From assembly GCA_023459355.1 (NCBI GenBank), contig JAEWUM010000015.1, positions 144,371 through 208,370 of the forward strand: a stretch of 64,000 nucleotides of DNA. The letters are read 5' to 3'. Positions 33,382-43,012 of this stretch are shown here, one piece after another (position 1 is the stretch's first letter; the number at the start of each line of letters is the position of its first letter). Source of the stretch: Bacteroidota bacterium (GTDB lineage Bacteria; Bacteroidota; Bacteroidia; Bacteroidales; Paludibacteraceae). Under the pieces are notes generated by a model that saw only the letters and a list, made by a program, of their open reading frames with translations, did no database searches and was not told where the DNA came from. The translations under genes and the position numbers were made by a program.

Positions 33382-35127
33382 CTATCTGAAAATGATATCA
33401 TACGGCATTCTGGCCTGTATTCCTTTCATATCTTCGAATTGTTTCAGGTGCTGAATTACATTGTAGTGTTCTCCTAACCGTGATTTCAGTATTTGGACTT
33501 CCACTTCGCCATTGAGTACCTTCATCAGTTTTGTGGCAAAGTCTTCTTTCACCGGATATTCGCGAACCTGGTAGGTATCCAGTTTGGCTTTTTCTGCTGC
33601 CATGGCAATGGCTTTATCCAATCCGCCAAGAGCATCTACCAAACCAATTTTCAAAGCATCTTCGCCTGTCCACACGCGACCTTCGGCAACAGACTTAATT
33701 TCATCAACGGTTTTGGACCTGCCTTCTGCGCAGCGTTTTACGAATAACTCGTAACCATTGTTGACATAGTTTTGCATCAACAACTTTTCTTCTGAAGTGA
33801 AAGCCCTGTTGACCGAAATGGCATCACTCATCTTATTTGTTTTAACACCATCGTAACTCAACCCGAGTTTCTTGTTCAGACCTTCTATATTAGGGATTAC
33901 GCCGAAAATACCGATTGAGCCGGTAATTGTATTGGGTTGTGCCACGATAGAGTCGGCCATGCAGGCAATGTAATAGCCGCCGGAAGCGGCATAGTCACCC
34001 ATCGATACAATAAGCGGTTTTTCTTTTTTCAGATTAGTCAGCGCCCGCCAGATTTGTTCGGAACCATAAGCGCTGCCACCGGGAGAACTTACCCGCAACA
34101 CAACTGCCTTCACATCTTTTGCTTTGGCAGCTTCATCAATGGATTCAACCAGTTTTTCAGAAATGATGCCTTCTGTTGAATTACCGTCGATACCGCCGAT
34201 GGCATAGATTACAGCCACCTTGTCTTTCTGGAATTTTTTAAGGTCAGGCACCCTGTTCATGGCTTTGTGTTTAATCACCTTGTATTCTTTCCTGAAGTCT
34301 TTCAGGATACTGTCCACTTCATCGACATAAACCAGCGAATCAATCAGATTATAGGCCTTGTATTTTTCCGGTGACTGAAACAGCATCATTTCATCGGCAT
34401 AAGCATTGAGTTGATCAGCAGCAATCTTTCTGCTGTCGGCAATGCCGTTTACGAGGGTATTCCAGATGGACGATATATAAGTATTCACCTGCAAGCGGTT
34501 GGCATCACTCATTTTGGTATTCATAAACGGCTCAACGGCTGATTTAAATGTTCCCACCCTGACAACCTGCATTTCGATGCCGAGTTTATCCAGTGTATTC
34601 TTAAAAAACATCAGTTCTGCTGATAATCCTTTTAATTCAAGCATGCCCGAAGGGTTCAGCAAAATCTTATCTGCAACCGAAGCCAGGTAATAGTTTGATT
34701 GCGCGTAGGTATCGGCATACGCGACGATGAATTTTCCTGTAGATTTGAAGTCAAGCAAGGCGTCGCGGATTTCTTTCATGGAAGCAAAACCTCCCGAAAG
34801 CACGCCCCCTTTCAGGTAGATACCCACGATATTGGAGTCGTTTTTCGCTTTTTCAATATTGGATAACACATCATCCAATCCGATTACGTTGACTTCAGGT
34901 TGTCCGAAAGCTTCAGCCATCGCGCTGCTGAACGGGTCATCCTGCGATCGGTCGACCAACTGTCCTTTTAAATCAAGCTGATAAACAGAACCCGGCTCTG
35001 TATTCACCGGTTTATCGGCAGAAGCGCCAACAGCGCCAAGAATCCCAAACATCAGGATAGTTCCCAATATGGACACTATAAACACACCTACAATCGTGGC
35101 AAGTGTAAATTTTAAAAACTGTTTCAT
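33382..35127 (-). CDS. sppA: Signal peptide peptidase SppA, 67K type
   Basis: A 581-aa inner-membrane serine protease that degrades leftover signal peptides. One N-terminal anchor helix (FLKFTLATIVGVFIVSILGTILMFG) is followed by two tandem ClpP-like domains. The catalytic lysine lies in LMFFKNTLDKLG in the first domain and the serine in MGDYAASGGYYIAC in the second, with LRVSSPGGSAYGSE forming the loop next to it. Start chosen at the Met of MKQFLKF; the frame is open to 35268, but that extension is A/T-rich and precedes the anchor. It is convergent with pnp. Confidence 0.94.
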   Translation of the reverse strand: MKQFLKFTLATIVGVFIVSILGTILMFGILGAVGASADKPVNTEPGSVYQLDLKGQLVDRSQDDPFSSAMAEAFGQPEVNVIGLDDVLSNIEKAKNDSNIVGIYLKGGVLSGGFASMKEIRDALLDFKSTGKFIVAYADTYAQSNYYLASVADKILLNPSGMLELKGLSAELMFFKNTLDKLGIEMQVVRVGTFKSAVEPFMNTKMSDANRLQVNTYISSIWNTLVNGIADSRKIAADQLNAYADEMMLFQSPEKYKAYNLIDSLVYVDEVDSILKDFRKEYKVIKHKAMNRVPDLKKFQKDKVAVIYAIGGIDGNSTEGIISEKLVESIDEAAKAKDVKAVVLRVSSPGGSAYGSEQIWRALTNLKKEKPLIVSMGDYAASGGYYIACMADSIVAQPNTITGSIGIFGVIPNIEGLNKKLGLSYDGVKTNKMSDAISVNRAFTSEEKLLMQNYVNNGYELFVKRCAEGRSKTVDEIKSVAEGRVWTGEDALKIGLVDALGGLDKAIAMAAEKAKLDTYQVREYPVKEDFATKLMKVLNGEVEVQILKSRLGEHYNVIQHLKQFEDMKGIQARMPYDIIFR

Positions 35128-35382
35128 AATTTTATTATAAATAGATTTGACTACAAAAGAAATGAAAAAAAATGAATTATTATGTGTAAACAATTTTTTT
35201 TGTATATGGTTTATTTTAATGTAAAAATCAATTAAAGATTTTATGACTGAAATAGATTGATTTAACAATTAAATTGCTTTAATTTGTACAAACATTTCAG
35301 TTTTGGTTTTTTGTTTTTATTAAACGTATAAGATTTTTACTGAGGAAATGAGTTTTATTTAAGAATTTAATTAATCTAAAAG

Positions 35383-37335
35383 ATGAATATGGAGAAACAT
35401 ATTACGCTGACTTTTTTCTGTTTATTGTTCTTCTTGTCGGGTTCGGAAGCTATTCCGGCATATCCACATCCGGTAACAATAACCCAACCCGATGGGACTA
35501 CGTTAACCGTAAAACTTTCAGGTGATGAATCCCGGAAAATGAGATCGACTGTTGATGGATATGTTATTAAAAAGAATGACAAGGGTTTTTATACATATGC
35601 TGTTCGCAATCAGGAAAACAGGATTGTTGCCGGTGAGAGAATTGCCCGGGATCCTGAAAAAAGATCTGCAACTGACCTTACTTACATCCGTAAAGCATTA
35701 AAAGCTGATGAGGTATTCTCAGAACCGGGATTAAAACCCTCCAAAATAAAGCGGGCGCCAGCGGTTATTTCTTCCACTGGATTTCCCAAAACTGGTTCAC
35801 CACGGTCTTTGGTGATTATGGTTAATTTTACAGATCGCAGTTTTGTAACACCCAATCCGCAGGATGCCTTTAGCCGGCTGTTGAGTCAGGAGAATTACAG
35901 CGACAATGGGGGTACAGGTTCTGCACGGGATTATTTCAAGGCTGCAAGCTACGGTCAGTTTAGTCCGCAGTTCGATGTGGTTGGACCCTATAATCTGCCC
36001 GAGAACATGGCATACTATGGGAAAAATGATCCCGATACCGGTGACGATGTAAAGCCGGCCTATATGATTGTTCATGCCTGTAAGGCTGCCGACAATGCAG
36101 GCGTTGATTTCACGCAATATGATGCCGATGGAGACGGTTACCTGGATAATGTCTTTGTGTATTACGCCGGATATAATGAAGCCGAATGGGGACCGGACAA
36201 CTCTGTCTGGCCACACCGGTGGGCGGTTGATCCTGGATACAATTTCACCAACAACCAAAGTCTTATTACATTTGATGGTAAAAAAGTTTTTGATTATGCT
36301 TGTACATCTGAATTGAAGGGCAACTCTGGCTCAAGCATGTGTGGAATAGGAACGTTTACACATGAATTCGGTCATGTGATTGGTTTACCTGATTACTACC
36401 ACACTGAAGAAGATAAATCAACCCTGGATAACTGGAGTATTATGGATGCCGGCGGTTATTTGAACGAAGGAAGAACGCCTCCGATTTACTCTGCTTATGA
36501 CCGGTTTTATTTAGGTTGGCTGACTCCTGCCGAATTGGCTTCTCCTGCCGACAAAAGTCTTTATCCACTTTCTCAGTCAACCGTTCCGGTTGCAAGTACA
36601 ACCAAACAGGCTTATCTGCTTTCTGCTACAACCCATAATCTGAATGGAAGTAATCCAACTCCGAAAGAGTTCTATATAATGGAATACAGAAAGAAAACCG
36701 GATGGGATACATATTTGCCCGGAGACGGATTGCTTTTCTGGCATATTGATTACAACCAAACTGCATGGGATGATAATACGCCCAATAATTATACCGGAAC
36801 ATCTCAAACATCTTCGAGTCACATGCGGGTGTATTTGCAACCCCTGAGTGGATATACCGTTACACCCGGAAGTGCATTTACCAGCGGATCTTTTGACCCG
36901 AAGACCTGGTCGGGCAGTAGTATTGGCAGAGCTATTACAAACATTGTCAAAACGAACGACAGCATCAGTTTCAAGATCATGGGTGGCGCTCCGGTGGTGG
37001 AACCCAGCGGACCTAAAATCATGGCGGGTCATATCAAAGAACTACTTCAGTACCCGGTTGTCCGAATCAATGAAGAACATGCCAAATACCTGAATATTAA
37101 GACAACTGACATTACCGGTGATTTAACGGTTAGCGTGAGTGGTACAGATGCAGCATCATTCGCGGTATCAGCTGCGACGGTTTCCCGGTCGACAGCCAAT
37201 AGTCCCGAAGGAGCCAACCTTACAGTTACCTATAAGCCACTGGCTTCAGGTGCGCATAGTGCTGTGCTGACGATCTCCGGAGGTGGGCTAACCCCGGAAA
37301 AAGTAGTTCAGTTGGTTGGAAACGCGACCGAATAA
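35383..37335 (+). CDS. Secreted M6 family metalloprotease with C-terminal Ig-like domain
   Basis: The 650-aa protein starts with a signal peptide (KHITLTFFCLLFFLSGSEA). A ~100-residue propeptide-like region precedes the M6 (immune inhibitor A-like) domain, whose zinc site is HEFGHVIGLPD at 327-337 (third ligand likely the final Asp/His region as in M6). MIVHACKAADNAGVDFTQYDADGDG is a metal-binding-like segment. Residues ~545-650 form a choice-of-anchor/HYDIN-like beta domain. No T9SS C-terminal sorting domain follows, unlike many relatives. It converges on upp with only two bases between stop codons. Confidence 0.9.
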   Translation: MNMEKHITLTFFCLLFFLSGSEAIPAYPHPVTITQPDGTTLTVKLSGDESRKMRSTVDGYVIKKNDKGFYTYAVRNQENRIVAGERIARDPEKRSATDLTYIRKALKADEVFSEPGLKPSKIKRAPAVISSTGFPKTGSPRSLVIMVNFTDRSFVTPNPQDAFSRLLSQENYSDNGGTGSARDYFKAASYGQFSPQFDVVGPYNLPENMAYYGKNDPDTGDDVKPAYMIVHACKAADNAGVDFTQYDADGDGYLDNVFVYYAGYNEAEWGPDNSVWPHRWAVDPGYNFTNNQSLITFDGKKVFDYACTSELKGNSGSSMCGIGTFTHEFGHVIGLPDYYHTEEDKSTLDNWSIMDAGGYLNEGRTPPIYSAYDRFYLGWLTPAELASPADKSLYPLSQSTVPVASTTKQAYLLSATTHNLNGSNPTPKEFYIMEYRKKTGWDTYLPGDGLLFWHIDYNQTAWDDNTPNNYTGTSQTSSSHMRVYLQPLSGYTVTPGSAFTSGSFDPKTWSGSSIGRAITNIVKTNDSISFKIMGGAPVVEPSGPKIMAGHIKELLQYPVVRINEEHAKYLNIKTTDITGDLTVSVSGTDAASFAVSAATVSRSTANSPEGANLTVTYKPLASGAHSAVLTISGGGLTPEKVVQLVGNATE

Positions 37336-37337
37336 TC

Positions 37338-37991
37338 TCAGAGTTTTTGTCCGAAAGCCAAATCGCCTGCATCTCCCAATCCCGGGATGATGTAGGAATG
37401 ATCGTCGAGTTCCGGATCGATAGCGGCTGTCCAGATGGTGGTTTTGGTTTCGGGCAGGTGCTCGCGTATGTAATCCACGGCATACTGACTGGAGATAACA
37501 GATGCCACATGAATGTGTGCCGGTGTGCCTTTGGTTTTCAAAGCACCGTAAGCCAATTCCATCGAACCGCCGGTTGCCAGCATCGGGTCGGTAATAATCA
37601 GCGTTTTGCCGGTGAGATCCGGAGAAGCGATATATTCAATAAAAATCTCGAATTTCAGTGCGTCTTTGTACTTGCGGTAAGCGGATACGAAAGCATTTTC
37701 AGCTTTGTCGAAATAACTCAGAAATCCCTGATGAAAGGGGAGTCCCGCGCGCAGGATAGTCGAAATAACCAACTGTTCATTCATCACGTTGACAGGCGCA
37801 ATGCCCAGCGGCGTTTGAACATCTTCTGAAACATAGTGAAGTGATTTGCTGATTTCATACGCCATAATCTCCCCGATTCTTTCGAGATTGCGCCGGAAAC
37901 GCATGGAGTCATGCTGGATATCTACTGACCTGATTTCCTTCAGGTATTGGTTTAAAATTGAATTTTGTTCAGAAAGGTTGACTATCTTCAT
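37338..37991 (-). CDS. upp: Uracil phosphoribosyltransferase
   Basis: Converts uracil and PRPP to UMP in pyrimidine salvage. The 217-aa protein has the PRPP-binding loop LIITDPMLATGGSM and a C-terminal uracil-binding region (SYIIPGLGDAGDLAFGQ). ILRAGLPFHQGFL is also family-typical. It lies 3 bases after proC and is probably cotranscribed with it. The metabolic link between the two is not obvious. Confidence 0.95.
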   Translation of the reverse strand: MKIVNLSEQNSILNQYLKEIRSVDIQHDSMRFRRNLERIGEIMAYEISKSLHYVSEDVQTPLGIAPVNVMNEQLVISTILRAGLPFHQGFLSYFDKAENAFVSAYRKYKDALKFEIFIEYIASPDLTGKTLIITDPMLATGGSMELAYGALKTKGTPAHIHVASVISSQYAVDYIREHLPETKTTIWTAAIDPELDDHSYIIPGLGDAGDLAFGQKL

Positions 37992-37994
37992 ATA

Positions 37995-38795
37995 CTATTT
38001 AATGTGTGATGCTTTTAAACCTTTGATGACCGCGTTGGTAAACCCATTGGCCTCCATTTCGTTCAGCCCCTTGATGGTGATACCGCCCGGTGTGGTCACT
38101 TTGTCCACTTCCACTTCGGGATGCGTGTTGTTTTTTTCTAATAACTCGATGGCGCCACGGAGTGTTTGTATGATTACCTCTTTCGCGGTTTGTGCCGGGA
38201 TACCCATTTCCACCCCACCTTCCATCGCGGCCCGGATATAGCGAAATGCATAAGCAATGCCACAGGAAGAAAGCGACATATACGCATTCAGATGTGATTC
38301 TGGAACGATAAAAACTTTACCTAACCCGCCGAAGATTTCTGAAATAACAGCCAGTTGCGCTTCTGTTGCCTGATAAGCTGAAATGATAGATACACTTTGT
38401 TTTACGTCAATGGCTGTATTGGGGATGACCCTGAAAAGGGTGGCGTCTTCATCGAGCTGAAAAGAAAGGGTGTTGATGTCGATACCTGCCGCGACAGAAA
38501 CGACCATTTGTTTCTTATAATTAATTTTTCCCCTTATTTCATCTGTAACTTTTTCAACCAACCAGGGTTTTACCGCGAGCAGGATGATATCGGCATTTTT
38601 AATGACTTCAACATTGGATGTCGTGGTTTCGATAGCCGGAGAAAACGCTTTCAGGGCTTCCAGGTTTTGCTCACTGATATCACTCACCCGCACATTCGTG
38701 GCAAACGAAAAGCTGCCGGATGCGATTCCCCTGGCGATGGCTCCTCCCATGTTGCCTGCGCCTATGACTGCGATTTTCAAAGTTGATGTTTCCAT
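37995..38795 (-). CDS. proC: Pyrroline-5-carboxylate reductase
   Basis: Last step of proline synthesis, reducing pyrroline-5-carboxylate with NAD(P)H. The 266-aa protein has IAVIGAGNMGGAIARG at the N-terminus, VKPWLVEKV, VRVIPNTA-like FRVIPNTAIDV, and the C-terminal dimerisation helices (GIAYAFRYIRAAMEGGVEMG and TTPGGITIKGLNEME). The ATG at 38795 is used rather than the in-frame GTG at 38813, which would lie upstream of the predicted transcription start. First gene of the proC-upp pair. Confidence 0.95.
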   Translation of the reverse strand: METSTLKIAVIGAGNMGGAIARGIASGSFSFATNVRVSDISEQNLEALKAFSPAIETTTSNVEVIKNADIILLAVKPWLVEKVTDEIRGKINYKKQMVVSVAAGIDINTLSFQLDEDATLFRVIPNTAIDVKQSVSIISAYQATEAQLAVISEIFGGLGKVFIVPESHLNAYMSLSSCGIAYAFRYIRAAMEGGVEMGIPAQTAKEVIIQTLRGAIELLEKNNTHPEVEVDKVTTPGGITIKGLNEMEANGFTNAVIKGLKASHIK

Positions 38796-38814
38796 TGCTG
38801 TTTGTTTAATCACG

Positions 38815-38822
38815 CAAAGATA
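38815..38822 (-). promoter_or_regulatory. Putative -7 box for proC-upp
   Basis: Minus-strand TATCTTTG gives transcription start near 38808 and a leader of about 13 nt to the chosen ATG. It sits just after the stop codon of the DUF5686 gene. Confidence 0.5.
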
Positions 38823-38841
38823 AATAAAACTTTCTGAAATG

Positions 38842-41178
38842 CTAAAAATTAAACCGGATACCTGTGATGATACTCCACGGCCTGGCGTTCAATTGCTCCG
38901 TATCGGTGAGTCGCCAAACCGATTGCAGCGAGAAAATCCGGAAGATATTGGTGAAACCAACGCCGACTTCCATATAGGGTTTATGCAGTTTCCCTGTTTC
39001 AGCGGGAAAGTCGAGAATAGTAGCATGTTTATCTGACAGAGAGCCATACAAACAGTTGAAGGAAACCAGTTCCCGCAGGTTCAGTTGCCGAATCACTGGA
39101 ATCTGATTAAACAAAATGCCGTTGAAAACCCATTCGTGGTGCATGGCGATGTATTTATCGCAGGCATATTCCATGTAGTTCATCAGGTTGTAATGATATC
39201 GCTTGAAAAGCAGGGTTTCACTGCCCTGAGGCATCCACAGGAGGTTGTAAGGCACAGCACCCCATATCCATCCGGCATCGAGGTTGTAATTCCATTCCCC
39301 AATGCTGAACAAGAGGCGGTGATTCAGTTTCGCGTTTACCTTTCCGTAGGGATAGCTATTCTGATGAATCGTTGCTTCACCGCCTTCTAAAGTTAAATAT
39401 ACAACCGGATGGTAATTGTGGATGTGTATGCGATCCAGGTGATCTTCGTAGGTTCTTTCATTGTGGGAGAAGCGGGTTGTAAGCGAAACTGACTGATGAT
39501 GCATCGTTCCGGCTTCAATCCCGTTTAATTGAAATGGTAGCGCCTCATTTCCGGTGTACTGGTGATTTCTGTAAAAGAATTTACTTTCGATACCCGGATT
39601 CCAGTCATGCGAAACAGCGGCATAAAACTCTTTTCTCGGATTGATTTTATCCGACGAGCGGAATCCGAAATAAGTATTGGCAATATCTTCGTCGCCCGAA
39701 AGCAATGGGTTTTCTCGTAATAAAAAGTCGTTATAATCGTAATCAACCCGTCGCAAATCATCGGTATAACCGGCACTAATCACCGTTTTGTTTTTCAGCG
39801 GAAGTTTCCATGCCGCATAAGCTGCATACTGATGTTGTTTGTTTCGGAAGCCATAACCCCAGTATCCGCCGATGGTGAAGTTCTTCCAGAGCAATTCGTT
39901 GGTGCGGAGCGGCAGACTGAAACGCATACCTTCAATATCCGTGAGGCGCGCCAACTGATACACCTTGCCGATGTCGATTTTTCCCGCCTGTACATAACCC
40001 GTAATGACCCCATCAGCAATCCATTTGGCCGTTTTCATCAGCGGAAGATCATTCATTTCAGCTAATCTCATTTCCAGCTCATCTTTTGTGAAGGGCGTTC
40101 CGGCAAATTCAGGTTGTGCAATAATCAGGGTATCTTTTACAGCTGCATAAGTTCTTTTCTCTATGTAGATTTCCGGAGATAAATTGGTGCTGTCGGCCAG
40201 CAGTTGATAGGTCATGTTCAGCGACAAAGCCTCTTCTTTCGGAAACCAATATCCGTGATTTTCTTTTTGATACTGATTGCTTAATTTGAGGTTGCGGATG
40301 TAATTGATGTTTGAACGTGCCGGCAGTTCCGCGGTAATCTTTGTCAGCGCGTAAGTTGCCGAATCTACCCACAACTCACCGTTGAACGCGAGGTTTTTGT
40401 TGTTTTTCGTCCTGTAACGGAGGTAATATTGCTTCCCAGCATCCGACTGAATGCTGTCGATGAGGAAAAAGCGGTAATAGGAGTTGGCGACGTTTGCTAA
40501 GGGACTGATAAAATGCTTCCCGAAGAGCACGATGGTGTTGTGGTAGAAATTCAAATCCGTTGTAAACTCACCCAGGAGTTTTTCAAGCAGGATGGCCGCG
40601 TTTTCCGGACTCGCCTTTGCCTCTTTGCGCAGACTGACCGGTGGTGTATTGCCCGATTTGAGATAAGAAGCTGTGGATAAATACAAGGGAAGAAGCGTAG
40701 TAGAATCATTTCTATTACGATTGCGGCTGAGCAGGACGACTTGCTGTTCTTCGTTTGAAAGGGTTACCGGATGGTTATAAATGTCATTCTTTATCCTGTT
40801 TTCCCTGACCCGCTGCATCAGGTCTAATGCCGGATTGGCGCCGGGAAGCACGAAAAGGTCCTGCAATAAATTGATGTCTTCCCGCATTTCGACATACAAA
40901 CCCGCTGTCTCGCCCGGTTTAATCTTAAACTCCTGTGTTTTGTACCCGATACACGAAAACACTAAGGTATTTTCCGAACCGGTATGCTTCAGGACATAAA
41001 AGCCATCTTCATCCGTTACGACCCCGATTTGCGTGTTCTTAAGGTAAATATTGACCGATTGTATCGGCGTTTTATCTGTTTTGCTGCGCACAGTTCCCAC
41101 CACAACCGTTTCCTGTGCGAGTCCCAACGGGAAGCTGCACAACCAAACCAACAGGATTATGTAGTTATGCTTTTTCAT
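38842..41178 (-). CDS. DUF5686 outer-membrane protein with carboxypeptidase-like regulatory domain
   Basis: The 778-aa protein has a signal peptide (IILLVWLCSFPLGLAQE) and then a CarboxypepD-reg-like beta-sandwich (VVGTVRSKTDKTPIQSVNIYLKNTQIGVVTDEDGFY, about residues 24-105). The remainder matches the pattern of DUF5686, a predicted outer-membrane beta-barrel: repeated amphipathic strands ending in aromatic residues and a terminal ITGIRFNF. Function unknown. The start is the Met that overlaps the xerD stop codon in ATGA; the seven-residue-longer start is less likely. Translational coupling to xerD is implied. Confidence 0.85.
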   Translation of the reverse strand: MKKHNYIILLVWLCSFPLGLAQETVVVGTVRSKTDKTPIQSVNIYLKNTQIGVVTDEDGFYVLKHTGSENTLVFSCIGYKTQEFKIKPGETAGLYVEMREDINLLQDLFVLPGANPALDLMQRVRENRIKNDIYNHPVTLSNEEQQVVLLSRNRNRNDSTTLLPLYLSTASYLKSGNTPPVSLRKEAKASPENAAILLEKLLGEFTTDLNFYHNTIVLFGKHFISPLANVANSYYRFFLIDSIQSDAGKQYYLRYRTKNNKNLAFNGELWVDSATYALTKITAELPARSNINYIRNLKLSNQYQKENHGYWFPKEEALSLNMTYQLLADSTNLSPEIYIEKRTYAAVKDTLIIAQPEFAGTPFTKDELEMRLAEMNDLPLMKTAKWIADGVITGYVQAGKIDIGKVYQLARLTDIEGMRFSLPLRTNELLWKNFTIGGYWGYGFRNKQHQYAAYAAWKLPLKNKTVISAGYTDDLRRVDYDYNDFLLRENPLLSGDEDIANTYFGFRSSDKINPRKEFYAAVSHDWNPGIESKFFYRNHQYTGNEALPFQLNGIEAGTMHHQSVSLTTRFSHNERTYEDHLDRIHIHNYHPVVYLTLEGGEATIHQNSYPYGKVNAKLNHRLLFSIGEWNYNLDAGWIWGAVPYNLLWMPQGSETLLFKRYHYNLMNYMEYACDKYIAMHHEWVFNGILFNQIPVIRQLNLRELVSFNCLYGSLSDKHATILDFPAETGKLHKPYMEVGVGFTNIFRIFSLQSVWRLTDTEQLNARPWSIITGIRFNF

Positions 41179-42065
41179 TTTTTCAACATGGGATGACATT
41201 CAAGGATTGTTTTTTTCAGGAAATGGATGTCGATATGGGTATATAACTCCGTGGTCGTGATAGATTCATGTCCGAGTAATTGCTGAATGGCACGCAGGTT
41301 GGCGCCGTTCTCCAGCAGATGCGTGGCAAAAGAATGCCTGAAAGTATGCGGACTCACCTTTTTGCGGATGCCGGCAGCAGCCGTCAACTCCCTGACAATG
41401 GTAAAAATCATGGCGCGGGTCAGTTGTGTACCCCTCCGGTTCAAAAACACGTACTGTTCATGCCCTTTTTTGATGTCCAGCATATTCCGGTCGATATGCC
41501 ATAACTTCAACTGGTTGATGGATTGCGGGGAAAGTGGAACCAATCTTTGTTTACTGCCTTTACCCTCCACGAGCATGTATCCTTCTTCAAGATACAGGTT
41601 GGCTATTTGTAAATTAACCAGTTCGGATACCCGCAGGCCCGAACCATACAAGATTTCGAGTATCGCCTTGTTGCGTTGACCTTCGGGTTTTGATAAATCG
41701 ATGACCCCAATGATCCGGTCAATTTCGTCGACCGTTAAGACTTCAGGCAAGCGCAATCCTATCTTCGGACTTTCCAGCAGTTCCGTCGGGTCATCCTCCC
41801 TTTTGTTTTTATAAATCAGAAAATGATAGAAAGATTTAATGCCCGAAAGAATCCTTGCCTGCGAACGCGGATGAATGCCCAGCGAGCTGATTTCAACGAT
41901 AAAATCGCGGAGGTGTACCTGTTCAGCCTCTGCCAACTCCACATGCGCATCCGAGAGAAAGTCCGATAATTTCTGCAAGTCGTTCTTATAGGCGACAACT
42001 GAATTATCCGACAAGCCCTTCTCGAACTTCAGGTAATAGAAGTATTCCTCTTCGATGGTTAGCAT
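41175..42065 (-). CDS. xerD: Tyrosine recombinase XerD
   Basis: Resolves chromosome dimers at dif together with a partner recombinase at division. The 296-aa enzyme has a SAM-like core-binding domain (residues 1-~100) and a catalytic domain with R145 (GSGLRVSE), K169 or K172 in EGKGSKQR, H240 and R243 (PHTFRHSF), H266 (LLGHES) and nucleophile Y275 (LYTHI). The start is the Met of MLTIEEEY. The longer frame to 42401 runs through dispersed repeats and the promoter, so it is an artefact. Followed by the coupled DUF5686 gene. Confidence 0.95.
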   Translation of the reverse strand: MLTIEEEYFYYLKFEKGLSDNSVVAYKNDLQKLSDFLSDAHVELAEAEQVHLRDFIVEISSLGIHPRSQARILSGIKSFYHFLIYKNKREDDPTELLESPKIGLRLPEVLTVDEIDRIIGVIDLSKPEGQRNKAILEILYGSGLRVSELVNLQIANLYLEEGYMLVEGKGSKQRLVPLSPQSINQLKLWHIDRNMLDIKKGHEQYVFLNRRGTQLTRAMIFTIVRELTAAAGIRKKVSPHTFRHSFATHLLENGANLRAIQQLLGHESITTTELYTHIDIHFLKKTILECHPMLKK

Positions 42066-42097
42066 GGGGTTGTTGTGATGACTGGTTGAACTGGGTA

Positions 42098-42105
42098 CAA
42101 AGATA
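42098..42105 (-). promoter_or_regulatory. Putative -7 box for xerD
   Basis: Minus-strand TATCTTTG gives a leader of about 26 nt before the ATG at 42065. It separates xerD from the repeat cluster and supports the short start. Confidence 0.5.
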
Positions 42106-42145
42106 AAAAAATAAAGGGTAATCAGGCAAGTGTGATTGAGCAGGG

Positions 42146-42385
42146 GGTTGCTTCGCTTCGCTCGCAATGACGGGGCAATATATGTGTGCGATTTATCGGG
42201 GGGTTGCTTCGCTTCGCTCGCAATGACGGGGCTGTTGCATGATATAATTACCCGTCGACCAGATTTGCACAACCCATCATTTTTTTTTGCACGACGGGCG
42301 CTATTGTCCCCAATCAACGCATCGTCATTGCGAGGAGGCAAAGCCGACGAAGCAACCTCGTCATTGCGAGCGTAGCGAAGCAACC
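42146..42385. repeat. Four copies of a GTCATTGCGAG...GAAGCAA dispersed repeat, in inverted pairs
   Basis: Copies 1 and 2 (42146-42175, 42202-42231) read GGTTGCTTCGCTTCGCTCGC then AATGACGGGG. Copies 3 and 4 (42323-42357, 42359-42385) are in the opposite orientation, with GTCATTGCGAG at the left and GAAGCAACC at the right. Copy 3 is longer, with an extra GGCAAAG insert. Such extragenic elements occur across many bacterial phyla and are thought to be non-autonomous, REP-like sequences. The 488-base region between xerD and the HU-like gene otherwise shows only the xerD promoter and a CCCGTCG/CGACGGG inverted repeat in the middle. Confidence 0.85.
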
Positions 42386-42553
42386 TCCTGACCAACCTCA
42401 CGCTATTGTTTTAACTTAAATTTTATGAAGTATGTAATCATTCCAATTTTCCGCCCTAAAACAGCACAATCTTTGGTATAGCCACCACGATATTTTTTAA
42501 TTATAACCAGTTTGCTTATATATATTCAAAGAGCAAACACAAAACTATTTATT

Positions 42554-42949
42554 ATGGCTGTTTTTTATAACAAGATGCAACGGAGGAATCCATCCGATGC
42601 CAGTGCAACGCCAAAGTGGTATCCAACATTACGATCCACCGGTATGTTGAAAGAAAAAGAAGTGGCACGTCAGATTGCCGATGAGACCACGCTGAACCCG
42701 AAGGAAGCCGAGATGGCGCTTTCACAGTTACACAAAATCATGCTAAGGGCTTTGCACAACGGGCAGTCCATCCAATTAGGCGATTGGGGTTCGTTTTACC
42801 TCACGCTGAACGCCGAAGGATCAGAAACCGAAGCTGATGTCAATGCAACGAAAGTGAAGAAAGTCAACATCCGCTTCTCCCCGGGCAAGGAATTGAAAGA
42901 AGCGATTGCCAAAGTTGAATTCAGGCAAGCCAGTACATTGAGCAAGTAA
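42554..42949 (+). CDS. HU-like DNA-binding protein (Bacteroidetes TIGR01201 type)
   Basis: The 131-aa basic protein starts MAVFYNKMQRRNPSD. The N-terminal helices (KEKEVARQIADETTLNPKEAEMALSQLHKIMLRALHNGQSIQLGDWGSF split in two parts) and the arm region (VNIRFSPGKELKEAI) match the HU/IHF fold as found in the HU-HIG family. It would bend or wrap DNA. In Bacteroides such genes often sit beside amidase genes or near capsule loci; here it stands alone between dispersed repeats and a tandem repeat array. The start is the Met at 42554, not the upstream codons. Confidence 0.88.
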   Translation: MAVFYNKMQRRNPSDASATPKWYPTLRSTGMLKEKEVARQIADETTLNPKEAEMALSQLHKIMLRALHNGQSIQLGDWGSFYLTLNAEGSETEADVNATKVKKVNIRFSPGKELKEAIAKVEFRQASTLSK

Positions 42950-42970
42950 TCAGATTGTCACTAATCCCTG

Positions 42971-43012
42971 AAAACCGGGCGGCTTACCACGATAAGTCGT
43001 CCGGTTTTTGTT
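42971..43012 (+). terminator. Terminator of the HU-like gene
   Basis: A 16-bp stem (42971-42986 with 42993-43008), AAAACCGG with CCGGTTTT at its base and G-U pairs inside, is followed by a T tract. It ends where the 22-bp array begins. Confidence 0.85.

Noticed and set aside
42066..42401. N-terminal extension of xerD by 112 residues
   Set aside because: The extension is translated from the GTCATTGCGAG repeats and from the xerD promoter region; the Met at 42065 gives the normal 296-aa length.
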